The notes under the pieces: generated by a model | Databases searched by the model: none | What the model was told of the DNA's origin: nothing | What the model saw: only the letters and a program-made list of their open reading frames with translations | Made by a program: the position numbers and the translations under genes | Assembly (NCBI GenBank): GCA_016291665.1 | Contig: JAEEYE010000011.1 | Span: 1 to 64,000 of the forward strand | Direction of reading: 5' to 3' | DNA: 64,000 nucleotides | Source of the DNA: Oxalobacter sp. | GTDB lineage: Bacteria > Pseudomonadota > Gammaproteobacteria > Burkholderiales > Burkholderiaceae_D | In this document: positions 42,301 to 50,160 of the stretch, piece by piece | Layout of the letters: every line of letters starts with the position of its first letter | Position numbering within the stretch: position 1 is the stretch's first letter

Positions 42301-43100
42301 TCCCACCAGACTGGGTTTATGAAAGCGCATTCGGTACGAACTGGAAAGATGCGATTGCCCGCCGTACCGAAGTCTCGCCGATTGAAGCCCTGCCGGCTGC
42401 CAACATGGCAGCCCTGAAGGACGAATGCACGCGGCTCCTGAAACGCGAACCGACGCCGGAAGAATTCGTGATGTACCTGAACTTCCCTGGCGACGCCTTA
42501 AAGACCATCCAGTTCCAGGCACAGTTTGGTGACCCGAACTGCCTGCCACTGCACATCTGGTTTGAAGGGATGCAGGTTGGAGAAACCCTCATGTTCCGTG
42601 ATTCGGAAGGCAAGCCGCACCAGCTGCAGATCATCTCGATCTCCCGTCCGAATGATTCCGGACGCTGCACAGTCCGTTACATCCTGGATTCCGAATTCAT
42701 GACGTCTGCCGTCCAGTTAGGCCAAGGCGGCGGCCAGAGCATGAAGGGTATCACGATGGCTGACAGGAACGACATCTACCAGATTGCAGCACCAAGTGCC
42801 GGTGACCTGTGGGTGATGTACGTACAGCCAGGTGATATCGTCAAGAAGGGTTCCGAAGTCTTCAACGTATCCATCATGAAACAGGAAAAAGCTGTCTTGG
42901 CTCCTTGCGACGGTATCGTCAAACGCGTGCTTAAGACCGCTGACTTCAAGGCCAACAAGAAGATGGTTCCTGTCCGTGAAGGTGAACTCCTGGTTGAATT
43001 GGGGCCAATCCCACAGATGTGCCCGAACGAAGCCTGCGGCCACCATATCGGCAGCACCGACGCACGTTACTGCCCATACTGCGGTACCAACCTGCGTTGA
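39399..43100 (+). CDS. pyc: single-chain pyruvate carboxylase with C-terminal zinc ribbon
   Basis: A 1233-aa enzyme. Biotin carboxylase: about residues 13-470 (ILVANRGITARRI, ATP loop GGGGGRGIF). Carboxyltransferase: about 545-840, with TTTRDQTQS in place of the usual DAHQS and LKDMGG carrying the lysine that is carbamylated in pyruvate carboxylases. Biotin carrier: about 1130-1205, with the attachment site read as IMKQEK, where most relatives have MKM. The last 27 residues are a C-x4-C...C-x2-C zinc ribbon not found in classical enzymes. It converts pyruvate to oxaloacetate for anaplerosis. The layout resembles the long pyruvate carboxylases of Desulfovibrio-type bacteria. Downstream of birA; a strong terminator follows. 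Confidence 0.92.
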   Translation: MANKTFKDVQNYLKGKKILVANRGITARRICRSIRERFDAVAVMTATDIDRTAPAAAAAHELLLLGPDPRAYLDIDCIVEKAQQQGIIGIHPGWGFASEDSRFPAVCEKADITFIGASESAMNQLGNKVEARKVAKSLGIPVVPGSDGAVDLKTAREIIREIGLPIMLKAEGGGGGRGIFAIFNEAELDDAFFKASTMAQASFGNPRLFVEKFLADVHHIEIQVLADRYGNVFAFDERDCTVQRNNQKLIEITPSPWKGVTPQLREQLKDYARRLVAATGYYSLATVEFLVLPDSTAYMIEVNTRLQVEHGITESRYGIDLVEEQIAVAFGSELRYKEDTLKPAFAALQVRINLENPQENFAPNSGQITRYVSPGGPGVRLDSNISAGYEFPANYDSAGALLIAYANDWEKSLGIMDRALGEYIIGGVHTTIPFYRQVIKAPQFRTGDITTHFVQDHPELFQYEDLAPEEERLAKLVAEISAKGYNPYVQLGEYRSPDTPRLSAFTPVLPEIPSETRRRPNPYPHGDREALLDFIRDTDYIHFTDTTTRDQTQSNSGNRLRLAEDRLLGPYLDNINLFSIENGGGAHFHVDMLANMTYPFTEAKEWNRFAPKTLKQLLVRSTNTLGYQPQPRNVMHATGEMVCDNYQIVRSFDFLNHVENMLPFAEVVLNRKDCVFEPALSMSNAKGFDVKHYMGVTEHIIHMIARLMGVGEHEAARHFILGLKDMGGVMPPQFMTQLVTALRKEWPELVLHYHRHVTDGLYLPACAAAAKAGCHIVDAALGSSVRSYGQGDIQSLVAYMEDELGLKTNLDKDAIRDANFVCKQIMPYFDRYCAPYFQGVDYDVVRHGMPGGATSSSQEGAMKQGHIHLLPFMLRFLEQTRKIVRYHDVTPGSQITWNTSFLAVTGAHRRGGDAEVRHLLEVLEAVNTIPEDRLSEDLKKDRLIIYRDCNDAFRNLLQGRFGRMPLGFPPDWVYESAFGTNWKDAIARRTEVSPIEALPAANMAALKDECTRLLKREPTPEEFVMYLNFPGDALKTIQFQAQFGDPNCLPLHIWFEGMQVGETLMFRDSEGKPHQLQIISISRPNDSGRCTVRYILDSEFMTSAVQLGQGGGQSMKGITMADRNDIYQIAAPSAGDLWVMYVQPGDIVKKGSEVFNVSIMKQEKAVLAPCDGIVKRVLKTADFKANKKMVPVREGELLVELGPIPQMCPNEACGHHIGSTDARYCPYCGTNLR

Positions 43101-43116
43101 TACTCTCTCTGGCACA

Positions 43117-43144
43117 AAACCCCGGGAATCCCCCGGGGTTTTTT
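43117..43144 (+). terminator. rho-independent terminator after pyc
   Basis: AACCCCGGG and CCCGGGGTT pair tightly around a short loop, followed by TTTT. It lies 17 bp past the stop. Confidence 0.92.
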
Positions 43145-43319
43145 ATCGTTCAAAGTATGACAAAGTGCAACAAGTGTAACAGCTTGATTGCAGCCCTTGA
43201 ACTCTGTCTCCTCTTGCAATAAGATAACAGTACTGAAAAGTGAATTACCCTGATTAGGACTCCGCAGGAGAAACCTTTCAGTATCAGCCAACGCTTAAGT
43301 TTCTGAAAAGGAGACGGAT

Positions 43320-43559
43320 ATGAAAAAACTGTTAGTAGGTCTACTGGCATTTGCCGTAGTCGGCGCAGCATCCGCTGCACCTCCACCACGCTATTATGGT
43401 GGCCCAAGTTACCACCGTTATTACGGACCTCCTCCAGGCTACCGCCGTCATTACGGTCCACCTCCTGGTTACTATCGCCCAGGCCCACGTCCTGGTTATT
43501 ACCGTGGTTATTATGGCCCACGCCGCTATGGCCCACCGCCACGCCGTTATTACTATTAA
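43320..43559 (+). CDS. small exported Tyr/Pro/Gly-rich protein
   Basis: A 79-aa protein with a signal peptide ending ASA-AP. The mature peptide is a low-complexity repeat of PPPGYRRHYG / GYYRPGPRPGYY units, rich in Tyr, Arg, Pro and Gly. AAAAGGAGACGG precedes the ATG and a terminator follows, so it is an independent, probably well expressed gene. Similar peptides are common and uncharacterised; wall or extracellular-matrix association is a guess. Confidence 0.8.
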   Translation: MKKLLVGLLAFAVVGAASAAPPPRYYGGPSYHRYYGPPPGYRRHYGPPPGYYRPGPRPGYYRGYYGPRRYGPPPRRYYY

Positions 43560-43576
43560 TTCCAGGCGTTATCCAG

Positions 43577-43603
43577 ACCCGCACTATCCTGTGCGGGTTT
43601 TTT
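43577..43603 (+). terminator. rho-independent terminator
   Basis: ACCCGCAC and GTGCGGGT pair around a short loop and are followed by TTTTTT, 18 bp past the Tyr-rich gene. Confidence 0.92.
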
Positions 43604-43703
43604 GCTGTCTTGTGCGGCATTTCCCAATCCATGCTATGCTTTTGACAAAGCGGGCTTTAAGGATCCGCTTCCTAAAACAATCCCTTCAAAAGGAGGAAAA
43701 GAC

Positions 43704-44282
43704 ATGGCACACACACTCCCACCACTGCCCTATGCTGAAGATGCGCTGGCACCGACCATTTCATCGGAAACCATCAGCTACCATTATGGCAAACACCATA
43801 AATCCTATGTGGATACCTTAAACCGCCTGATCGCTGGCACGGAATACGAAAGCCTGCCCTTGGAAGCCATCATCAAAAAAGCTTCGGGGGGAATTTTCAA
43901 CAACGCTGCCCAAGTCTACAACCATACGTTCTACTGGAATGGGTTGACCCCAAACGGCAAAGGCAAACCTGAAGGCAAACTCTTAGCTGCCATTGAAACG
44001 AAATGGGGCTCTTTTGATGCATTCAAAGAAGCTTTCACCGCTTCTTGCACCAGCAACTTCGGCTCTGGCTGGACATGGCTCGTCAAGAAACCGGACGGCT
44101 CGCTGGATATCGTCAACACGTCGAATGCCGCCACCCCGATTACAGGTGACAATGTCCCGCTGCTGACATTCGATGTCTGGGAGCACGCCTACTATATCGA
44201 CTACCGTAACGCCCGGGCAAAATACGTTGGCTCACTCTGGGCTATCGTCAACTGGGATGAAGTTGCCAAACGCCTAGGCTAG
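43704..44282 (+). CDS. sodB: iron-type superoxide dismutase
   Basis: A 192-aa Fe-SOD. Metal ligands are visible as [21 protein letters not shown], and [13 protein letters not shown]; the GSGWTWLV strand and the residues around the second ligand fit the iron type. AAAGGAGG precedes the ATG at 43704. Cytoplasmic removal of superoxide is expected and would protect the radical SAM and Fe-S enzymes of an oxygen-limited cell. Confidence 0.94.
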   Translation: MAHTLPPLPYAEDALAPTISSETISYHYGKHHKSYVDTLNRLIAGTEYESLPLEAIIKKASGGIFNNAAQVYNHTFYWNGLTPNGKGKPEGKLLAAIETKWGSFDAFKEAFTASCTSNFGSGWTWLVKKPDGSLDIVNTSNAATPITGDNVPLLTFDVWEHAYYIDYRNARAKYVGSLWAIVNWDEVAKRLG

Positions 44283-44297
44283 GCGAAATCACCTATC

Positions 44298-44321
44298 TGG
44301 GGAAGGCACAGCCCTTCCCCT
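44298..44321 (+). terminator. terminator-like hairpin after sodB
   Basis: GGGGAAGG pairs with CCTTCCCC around a short loop. Only TT follows, so termination may be incomplete and the next two genes could be read through. Confidence 0.55.
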
Positions 44322-44360
44322 TAAAACGCAACAGGACAGATACCCTGAAAGACAGCAGAC

Positions 44361-44678
44361 ATGACGACGTTCAAGTATTACCTGATCGCCATCATCTCAG
44401 GACTCGTCTCGTTTGCTCTGGCCGTCGGCGGTGGTCTCTGGATCACCATTGAATCCAGTAGGAAATACCTAGCGACACACCCGGGACACCCGTCTCCCCT
44501 TGCCTTTTTCCTTTTCGCCATCATCATCTGGCTTGTCCTGATGATCATCTACCTGATTATCGCGTTTATCTGCGCAAGGAAACTCCCTGAACGGCGGGCC
44601 CGCCACTTCTGCCTGGGCTTTTTGGTGTACATCGCCTCCTTCTTGGCAATCCCGGCCGCCCTCTACGTCATTAACTGA
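44361..44678 (+). CDS. small membrane protein with three TM segments
   Basis: A 105-aa protein with hydrophobic stretches at about 5-30, 48-70 and 82-104 (YYLIAIISGLVSFALAVGG; FFLFAIIIWLVLMIIYLIIA; FLVYIASFLAIPAALYVI). No motif is recognised. It lies 17 bp before thiD and is probably co-transcribed with it, which hints only weakly at a link with thiamine precursors. Confidence 0.7.
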   Translation: MTTFKYYLIAIISGLVSFALAVGGGLWITIESSRKYLATHPGHPSPLAFFLFAIIIWLVLMIIYLIIAFICARKLPERRARHFCLGFLVYIASFLAIPAALYVIN

Positions 44679-44695
44679 AAAGACTCCCAAAAAAC

Positions 44696-45505
44696 ATGAA
44701 ACACCTCCTGACAATTGCCGGATCGGACTCCAGCGGCGGTGCCGGCATCCAAGCCGACCTGAAGACATTTGCCGCACACGGTACCTTCGGCATGAGTGTC
44801 ATCACAGCTGTCACTGCGCAAAACACCTGCGGTGTCACACTGATCCAAGACATCACACCTGAAATGATTTCTGCCCAGATTGATGCCGTCTTCAGCGACA
44901 TCCATGTGGATGCCGTCAAAATCGGGATGATTTCCAGGAGCCCCAGTATCTGCGCGATTGCTGAAAGCCTAAGGAAGTGGAAACCCACCATCGTCGTCGT
45001 TGATCCTGTAATGGTCTCCAAAAGCGGCTCGCCGCTGCTGCAGCAAGACGCCTGCGACACCTTGGTCAGGGAACTGTTGCCGTTAGCCACACTTGTCACA
45101 CCCAACCTGCCGGAAGCAGAGGCCATCTGTGGCTTTGCCATCCACACGGAAAAAGACATGGTCGCAGCAGCCAAGCACATCGTTGGACTGGGCGCCAAAA
45201 AAGTAATGGTCAAAGGCAGCCGTTTGAGCAGTAATGAATCCAATGACTACCTCTTCGATGGGACAAAAGGCATCTGGCTTACCGGTACACGGATTGACAC
45301 GCCCAACACCCACGGGACAGGCTGCACTTTATCAAGCGCCCTAGCGGCCAACCTGGCTAAAGGCCTCACCATAGAAGAAGCCGCACGGCAGGCCAAGGAT
45401 TATGTGACCAAGGCCATTGCCCATGGCATTACATTGGGGAAAGGCTACGGCCCCACACACCATTTTGTGGATCTGTACAAGTGCGCTGGGCTGCCGGAAG
45501 ATTAA
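44696..45505 (+). CDS. thiD: hydroxymethylpyrimidine/phosphomethylpyrimidine kinase
   Basis: A 269-aa ribokinase-fold enzyme. TIAGSDSSGGAGIQADLKTFAA is the ThiD N-terminal hallmark, VDPVMVSKSG the substrate loop and DTPNTHGTGCTLSSALAANLA the anion hole with catalytic Asp/Cys region. It phosphorylates HMP twice in thiamine synthesis. No TPP riboswitch is evident upstream and no other thi genes are in view, so it may serve pyrimidine salvage. Confidence 0.95.
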   Translation: MKHLLTIAGSDSSGGAGIQADLKTFAAHGTFGMSVITAVTAQNTCGVTLIQDITPEMISAQIDAVFSDIHVDAVKIGMISRSPSICAIAESLRKWKPTIVVVDPVMVSKSGSPLLQQDACDTLVRELLPLATLVTPNLPEAEAICGFAIHTEKDMVAAAKHIVGLGAKKVMVKGSRLSSNESNDYLFDGTKGIWLTGTRIDTPNTHGTGCTLSSALAANLAKGLTIEEAARQAKDYVTKAIAHGITLGKGYGPTHHFVDLYKCAGLPED

Positions 45506-45524
45506 GCCAACACCTGACTTGGGA

Positions 45525-45941
45525 TTACCCCCTGCGCTGTGAACCACCCCCACAGAGGTGGTCGAAAATAACGGCATCGGACGTCTTTACCCTCACCGGC
45601 TGACTGCCCAATTCCGGCAATGCGCCAAAGTCATCCCCATCAGGACCTGAGACTTCGGACTTTAGCGTCTGCAATGTGCGGCCCACACAGTCTGCCTGGA
45701 CTTGCTTGATGATGGTATAGCCCCGTGCGCCATTGCCGGAAACAGGCAGGAAAACTTTGAATATGCCCTGGTGAGCTGATGCGTCAACACTACCTTTATC
45801 GGCAAATGTCGCACCAAATGGAGATTCATCAATCGCAGTCCAGTCCCTCTCAGCAAGAGATGGCGAACCTGAAAGTTTCGAGCCATCACAGCCCGCAAGA
45901 AGACTAAGCGCGGCAAACGCCAGGATGAACTTTTTCATCAA
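45525..45941 (-). CDS. adhesin-E-like lipoprotein, family B (member 7)
   Basis: A 138-aa lipoprotein (lipobox LSLLAGC). WTAIDESPFGATFADKGSV, then QADCVGRTL and FDHLCGG fit family B, with the D-C-x2-R of surface-adhesin-E proteins. It is one of few members with a lipid anchor. The start overlaps the upstream family B gene by 4 bp (ATGA), so the two are coupled. Convergent with thiD. Confidence 0.76.
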   Translation of the reverse strand: MMKKFILAFAALSLLAGCDGSKLSGSPSLAERDWTAIDESPFGATFADKGSVDASAHQGIFKVFLPVSGNGARGYTIIKQVQADCVGRTLQTLKSEVSGPDGDDFGALPELGSQPVRVKTSDAVIFDHLCGGGSQRRG

Positions 45942-46315
45942 TCACCGAAATTCATATCGGTACAGATGGCACGATTGATTTTCTCTGCGAGGTTGCCTGG
46001 TTCGATGGTCAAGCGCCCCGGTGCTTTGACCTGTTCGCCATTGGTATACTTGTCTTCGACGAGAACGGTCTCCCCCTTACAGTCACTATAGGCACGCAAT
46101 ACACTGATGTCGTTACCCTCTTCAATGCGCATCCAGATATGACTAGTCGTATTTTTCATCCCATCGTCAGAGACCTTAAAGTCACTCGTATGGATGAAGT
46201 AAGACGTCTTCCCTTCGTGGCGCACTGGCAGCCATTCGCCCTCTTGCGCGCTGGCAGGCACGGCAACAGACACACATCCGAGAGCCAACAGTAAACCTGC
46301 TATCCTTTTTTCCAT
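45938..46315 (-). CDS. exported adhesin-E-like protein, family B (member 8)
   Basis: A 125-aa protein with a signal peptide ending ASA-QE. EWLPVRHEGKTSYFIHTSDF, AYSDCKGETVLVEDKY and NRAICTDM match the family. Its stop overlaps the start of the member 7 gene by 4 bp. An ATG four codons upstream (46327) is also possible. Function unknown. Confidence 0.76.
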   Translation of the reverse strand: MEKRIAGLLLALGCVSVAVPASAQEGEWLPVRHEGKTSYFIHTSDFKVSDDGMKNTTSHIWMRIEEGNDISVLRAYSDCKGETVLVEDKYTNGEQVKAPGRLTIEPGNLAEKINRAICTDMNFGD

Positions 46316-46346
46316 CTCATTCTCCATACATGTTTGGCAGCTGCAC

Positions 46347-47003
46347 TTAAAGCGCTAGGGATTCCTGCCAGAAGCGGAAAACCGCCTCATTGAGTTCTGG
46401 GGAAAAGACATCTTCCCAACCATAGTCCGCCTGCTCAACCACCTTCATCCTGTCCGCTACACAGGTACGCAAAGGCTCCAACAGCCTTTGGGTGACAGCA
46501 GCAATCCGGTTCCCCTCAAAACGGATCAGTCCACGGTCATAGAGTACACCAAACAACTCGCGCTCATCCGGCTTCGCATAATAGGCAAACGGATCCTGCT
46601 GGGCATCCAACGGTGTATAGGCAATCAACCGGATATCAAAGACCTTCCGGTCTTTATCACGCCGCTTGCCTTCGACCAGTGCCTGCTCCAAGGCAGAGAC
46701 TATGGCACTGCCGCGTGAATCAAACGAGCGCCCCTGTTCCGGCCTTGTCATCTCGCGACCAACCAAAAAAGGTCGTCCCGGATGCTCACGCACGGACTTC
46801 AGGTGCACATCAATTGCCCTGGCACGTTTTTTTTCAGGGACGGCATGGAATTCAAACGCATCACAGCAGACGGTATAGTAAATGTCACCAATGAGTAAAA
46901 AGACCACATCAGGCACGCCTGCCAAAGCGTCCTCCATCGCTTCTTCTGTCAGTCCCGTCTTTGCTGTTTCCATCTGTGGCACGCCACCCACCCCAAAAAC
47001 CAT
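46347..47003 (-). CDS. uncharacterised soluble protein
   Basis: A 218-aa protein (or 208 aa if the ATG at 46973 is used). VPDVVFLLIGDIYYTVCCDAFEFHAVPEKKRARAIDV, GREMTRPEQGRSFDSRGSA and WEDVFSPELNEAVFRFW are its most regular stretches. No signal peptide, membrane segment or known motif is seen. It is on the strand of the two family B genes, 32 bp upstream, and could be co-transcribed with them. Confidence 0.62.
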   Translation of the reverse strand: MVFGVGGVPQMETAKTGLTEEAMEDALAGVPDVVFLLIGDIYYTVCCDAFEFHAVPEKKRARAIDVHLKSVREHPGRPFLVGREMTRPEQGRSFDSRGSAIVSALEQALVEGKRRDKDRKVFDIRLIAYTPLDAQQDPFAYYAKPDERELFGVLYDRGLIRFEGNRIAAVTQRLLEPLRTCVADRMKVVEQADYGWEDVFSPELNEAVFRFWQESLAL

Positions 47004-47150
47004 AATTTTGTATTATGGCAAACTCCTACCCGATAGGACAAGTCCATCTTCTATGCTATCCTTTCTGTTTTGGTATGGTTGATGCATCATCGCCTATTGC
47101 ACATGATGTAGCTAATAATCGACAGTCCTTGATGGAAGGAGTACCGTTTC

Positions 47151-48527
47151 ATGGCAACAAATAAGAACGCCAAAGCACGTGGCGCAATGTCTGATCCCCG
47201 CATGCAACAGATTGCAGAAAACCCCGAAAGTATCCTGTCGATGCCCATTGGAGAAACACCGCTTGATCTGTACATACAAGCCGCCTCATTAGCGCCCGAG
47301 CTCGTCGCAAGACTGCCACGGAACGTCCTAACAGATGCCTTTTATGACGGTATCATGGATGAACATCCCGACATCTTTACCTACCTGCCTGAAGCGGCAA
47401 AGACACCAGACCGTTGCCTAGCTGCCGTCAAACATGATGCCGCTGCCTTAAAGGCCGTACCTACCCTGATGATGAGCGAAGCGCTTTTCATTGAAGCCGT
47501 CAAACAATCCCCTGATGCGATTGCGAATGTACCACCGACACTTTTGACACCATTGGTCTGTGATATCGCCGTGAAAGGCAATGGCCTGAACCTGCGCCTT
47601 GTACCAGATAAGCTCAAGACACCCGCCATCTGCCAAGCTGCTGTTGAAGACAACCCCGATGCGTTGGCTTTTGTGCCAAAGGCTGCCTTAACCGAAGCCC
47701 TTTGCCAGCAGGCAGTTGATGCTGATCCGCAAGCCATCCGTTTTGTACCATCCAATTGGATGACCGCTGAGCACGTGATGAGGGCCATTGCACAAAACCC
47801 GGATGTCTTAAACGACCTGCCTAAAAAGGTGATTTCATCCAAAGTGGCTAAACTAGCCGTAACACAAAATCCCCTATCGCTTGCCTATATCCCCAAAAAG
47901 CTCAGGACAGACAAACTCTGCCAACTGGCTGTGGAACTAGATGGCCTAGCCCTCCAATATGTACCGGAAAAACGCCGCAATCCCGTCTGCTGCACGACAG
48001 CTGTATTGGTTTCACCTGAGGCAATCGCCTTTGTCCCCAAAGAACAGCTGACAGAAAGCCTGTGCCGGATTGCTATCAGGAAGCGCCCGATGCTCCTTGA
48101 AGCAATCCCTTTGAAAATGCGCACTGCCGAACTCTGTGAAATGGCGGTTGCCATCAACGGGCACGCCTTGCAGTCTGTGCCAAAGAAAGGGATTGACGCC
48201 GTACTATGCTACGCCGCCGTCAGCCAATCGGGCACCGCATTACAGTATGTCCCTGACGAATTCATGAGCTATGAACTCTGCCTGAAAGCCATCGAATCGT
48301 CACCAGATGCACTGCCCTTTGTCCCTGACGAATTCAGGGATGCACCACTGTGCCAGCAAGCCATCCAAAAAAACGGCTTGATGCTCGCCTACGTCCCAGA
48401 ACTCTTGGTAACCGCTGACCTATGCCACACCGCCGTCGTTGCCACAGGAAAAGCCATCAGCCTGGTGCCCAAGCATTTGAAAACACCTGAGCTCACCAAG
48501 CTCTCCAGGCGGAAGAAAAGGGCCTAG
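47151..48527 (+). CDS. 24-residue alpha-repeat protein (DUF4116-like)
   Basis: A 458-aa protein made almost wholly (about residues 35-450) of some seventeen repeats 24 residues long: xxxL(T/R)xxLCxxAVxxxPxALxFVP. The spacing is exact through most of the protein (for example KKLRTDKLCQLAVELDGLAL then QYVP). The pattern is close to DUF4116 repeats and predicts an alpha solenoid for protein binding. No signal peptide, so cytoplasmic. GGAAGGAG precedes the ATG. The C-terminus is basic. Function unknown. Confidence 0.8.
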   Translation: MATNKNAKARGAMSDPRMQQIAENPESILSMPIGETPLDLYIQAASLAPELVARLPRNVLTDAFYDGIMDEHPDIFTYLPEAAKTPDRCLAAVKHDAAALKAVPTLMMSEALFIEAVKQSPDAIANVPPTLLTPLVCDIAVKGNGLNLRLVPDKLKTPAICQAAVEDNPDALAFVPKAALTEALCQQAVDADPQAIRFVPSNWMTAEHVMRAIAQNPDVLNDLPKKVISSKVAKLAVTQNPLSLAYIPKKLRTDKLCQLAVELDGLALQYVPEKRRNPVCCTTAVLVSPEAIAFVPKEQLTESLCRIAIRKRPMLLEAIPLKMRTAELCEMAVAINGHALQSVPKKGIDAVLCYAAVSQSGTALQYVPDEFMSYELCLKAIESSPDALPFVPDEFRDAPLCQQAIQKNGLMLAYVPELLVTADLCHTAVVATGKAISLVPKHLKTPELTKLSRRKKRA

Positions 48528-48531
48528 CCCG

Positions 48532-49098
48532 TTACTCCTGGTTGTACTTCACGACTTTGGAATACCCGACAACCTGGAATGCGCCATTTTTAAAGGCCAG
48601 GGCAAAAGAGCCGCTGTCCCCGTCCTCACCCATCGCGCCAGAAAAATAAAGGAGTGTACTGTCAGGACTGTAGTGGAAGTCCATGTCCGACCAAACCGGG
48701 TTATCCCCTTGGGACATGATACCAGTGAAAGGCGCAAGGGCTACATCATAGATTTTCCCAGTCTTCACATCGAGCACCATCGGATTCAGACACGCCGTCC
48801 CACAACCAGGCATCATCAGGATGTAATGGCCGCCGAAATTCACTTCACCACCCTTCAACGCCTGCCGCAGGCGCGTCCTGTACCCATGGTGCTTGTCAGC
48901 GATATCTCTGGCAAAACGCCCCTTATAGACAGGGACGCGGTATTTATTGGGGTCCACACCTGGGAAACGCTCGACCAAGGGTGGGACTTCCTGGCTGGTC
49001 GCCGTTGGTGGTGCTGCTTGGTATCGGGCTTCAGCATTGGCTGGTGATACCGTCAGACAAAGGCTTGAAATCAAGGCTGTTAAAAGGAAACGCTTCAT
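48532..49098 (-). CDS. exported beta-propeller-like protein of unknown function
   Basis: A 188-aa protein with a signal peptide ending ANA-EA. VNFGGHYILMMPGCGTACLNPMVLDVKTGKIYDVALAPF, DMDFHYSPDSTLLYFSGAMGEDG and a final AFQVVGYSKVVKYNQ are typical of a small exported family with a GCGTxC motif often described only as hypothetical. Two cysteines in CGTAC may form a loop disulfide. GGAGGG precedes the ATG at 49098. Convergent with the repeat protein, with a 4-bp gap. Confidence 0.72.
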   Translation of the reverse strand: MKRFLLTALISSLCLTVSPANAEARYQAAPPTATSQEVPPLVERFPGVDPNKYRVPVYKGRFARDIADKHHGYRTRLRQALKGGEVNFGGHYILMMPGCGTACLNPMVLDVKTGKIYDVALAPFTGIMSQGDNPVWSDMDFHYSPDSTLLYFSGAMGEDGDSGSFALAFKNGAFQVVGYSKVVKYNQE

Positions 49099-49245
49099 AA
49101 ATCGACCCTCCATGAAAAACACGCCTTTTCCATTGTAAGGCACAAGAGAAAAAACGGGAACGGGCAAAACATTGCCTTCGTCTGCCTATTCGTGTAACGT
49201 ATATCGCAGAGCCCCTGTTCAACTTTCCTGACCTGAAAAACCGCC

Positions 49246-50058
49246 ATGAACACCAGGAAAACCATAACCTTTGCCCTTATCCCCCTACTGGCTATTGCCA
49301 TGGCTGCCTGCGGCAAGAAGAAAAAAGCCCCCAAACCGGCTGACAAACCCGTTGCCGCACCGGTTTCTAAGGATGTCACCATTGATGACGCCACAAAGAA
49401 TACACTGACAGCCGCTTATGGCACCTATGATGAGAAAAACGGCTGCTTCATCGCCAAGACACGTGATGGGGACTACTGTATGGCGACCAACCGAGTTTCC
49501 GAAACATTCACGAACGGCGGCAAGACCAAGCTCACCCTAGCCATCTTAGAAAGCAAAGGCAAGATGGCAGGTGGTGTGCCGGACGCCTCTGCTGAAGGTG
49601 GTGTGGGAATTTTCCTGATCAACCCAGAAAACAACACCATTGTCTCCAAGCTCCCCTATGCCAAAACCTGGGACAAGGGCAGTGTCGAGCATCAGTTGAA
49701 ACCGATGCTCTTGGGCAATGAAATCGAAGGGCTTTACGCATACGATACCGCCAAAAAGGACGGCACCGAAGAAATCCAGAAACTCAAGGTTTTTGGCTCA
49801 GACGGCAAGACGTTCCACCCGCTGATGGATATCCGCGTCGCCTATACAAACCAAGCAAACCAACCTGAAGTAACCCAATTAAACACCAAGGTGACGCCGG
49901 ATGAGGTCAATGCCGCAGGTTACCGGCCCTTTACCCTGACTGTCACCGGAAAGCTCAAGGGTAATCCCCTGGAAGAAAAAATGTTCAAGGTGGCATACAA
50001 CAAGGCCAAGCACCAGTACGATGTCCCCACTGAATACCGCAAGCTGATGGGGGAATGA
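49246..50058 (+). CDS. lipoprotein, paralogous family A (member 2)
   Basis: A 270-aa lipoprotein (lipobox IAMAAC). AYGTYDEKNGCFIAKTRDGDYCM carries the paired cysteines; GGVGIFLINPENNTIVSKLPYAKTWDKGS is nearly parallel to the 55699 protein, and the end KVAYNKAKHQYDVPTEYRKLMGE defines the family's C-terminal motif. A short Lys/Pro linker follows the lipidated Cys. Function unknown. It stands about 100 bp upstream of lemA. Confidence 0.82.
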   Translation: MNTRKTITFALIPLLAIAMAACGKKKKAPKPADKPVAAPVSKDVTIDDATKNTLTAAYGTYDEKNGCFIAKTRDGDYCMATNRVSETFTNGGKTKLTLAILESKGKMAGGVPDASAEGGVGIFLINPENNTIVSKLPYAKTWDKGSVEHQLKPMLLGNEIEGLYAYDTAKKDGTEEIQKLKVFGSDGKTFHPLMDIRVAYTNQANQPEVTQLNTKVTPDEVNAAGYRPFTLTVTGKLKGNPLEEKMFKVAYNKAKHQYDVPTEYRKLMGE

Positions 50059-50160
50059 CGTCCATCAGCGGTTAAACTGAAAGCCAATCGCACACTTAAC
50101 AAAGCCGAAACGTGTAATATTGAGAAGATACACAGCCAAGCACCTTCTGGAGGCACAGAA

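Noticed and set aside
44283-44360. Possible TPP riboswitch upstream of the thiD unit (contains ACCCTGAAAGAC)
   Set aside because: The flanking conserved elements of the THI box (CTGAGA and the second helix) are missing, and the gap holds only a hairpin after sodB.
44696-45505. Complete thiamine biosynthesis locus
   Set aside because: Only thiD is present; no thiC, thiE, thiG or thiM lies in the window.
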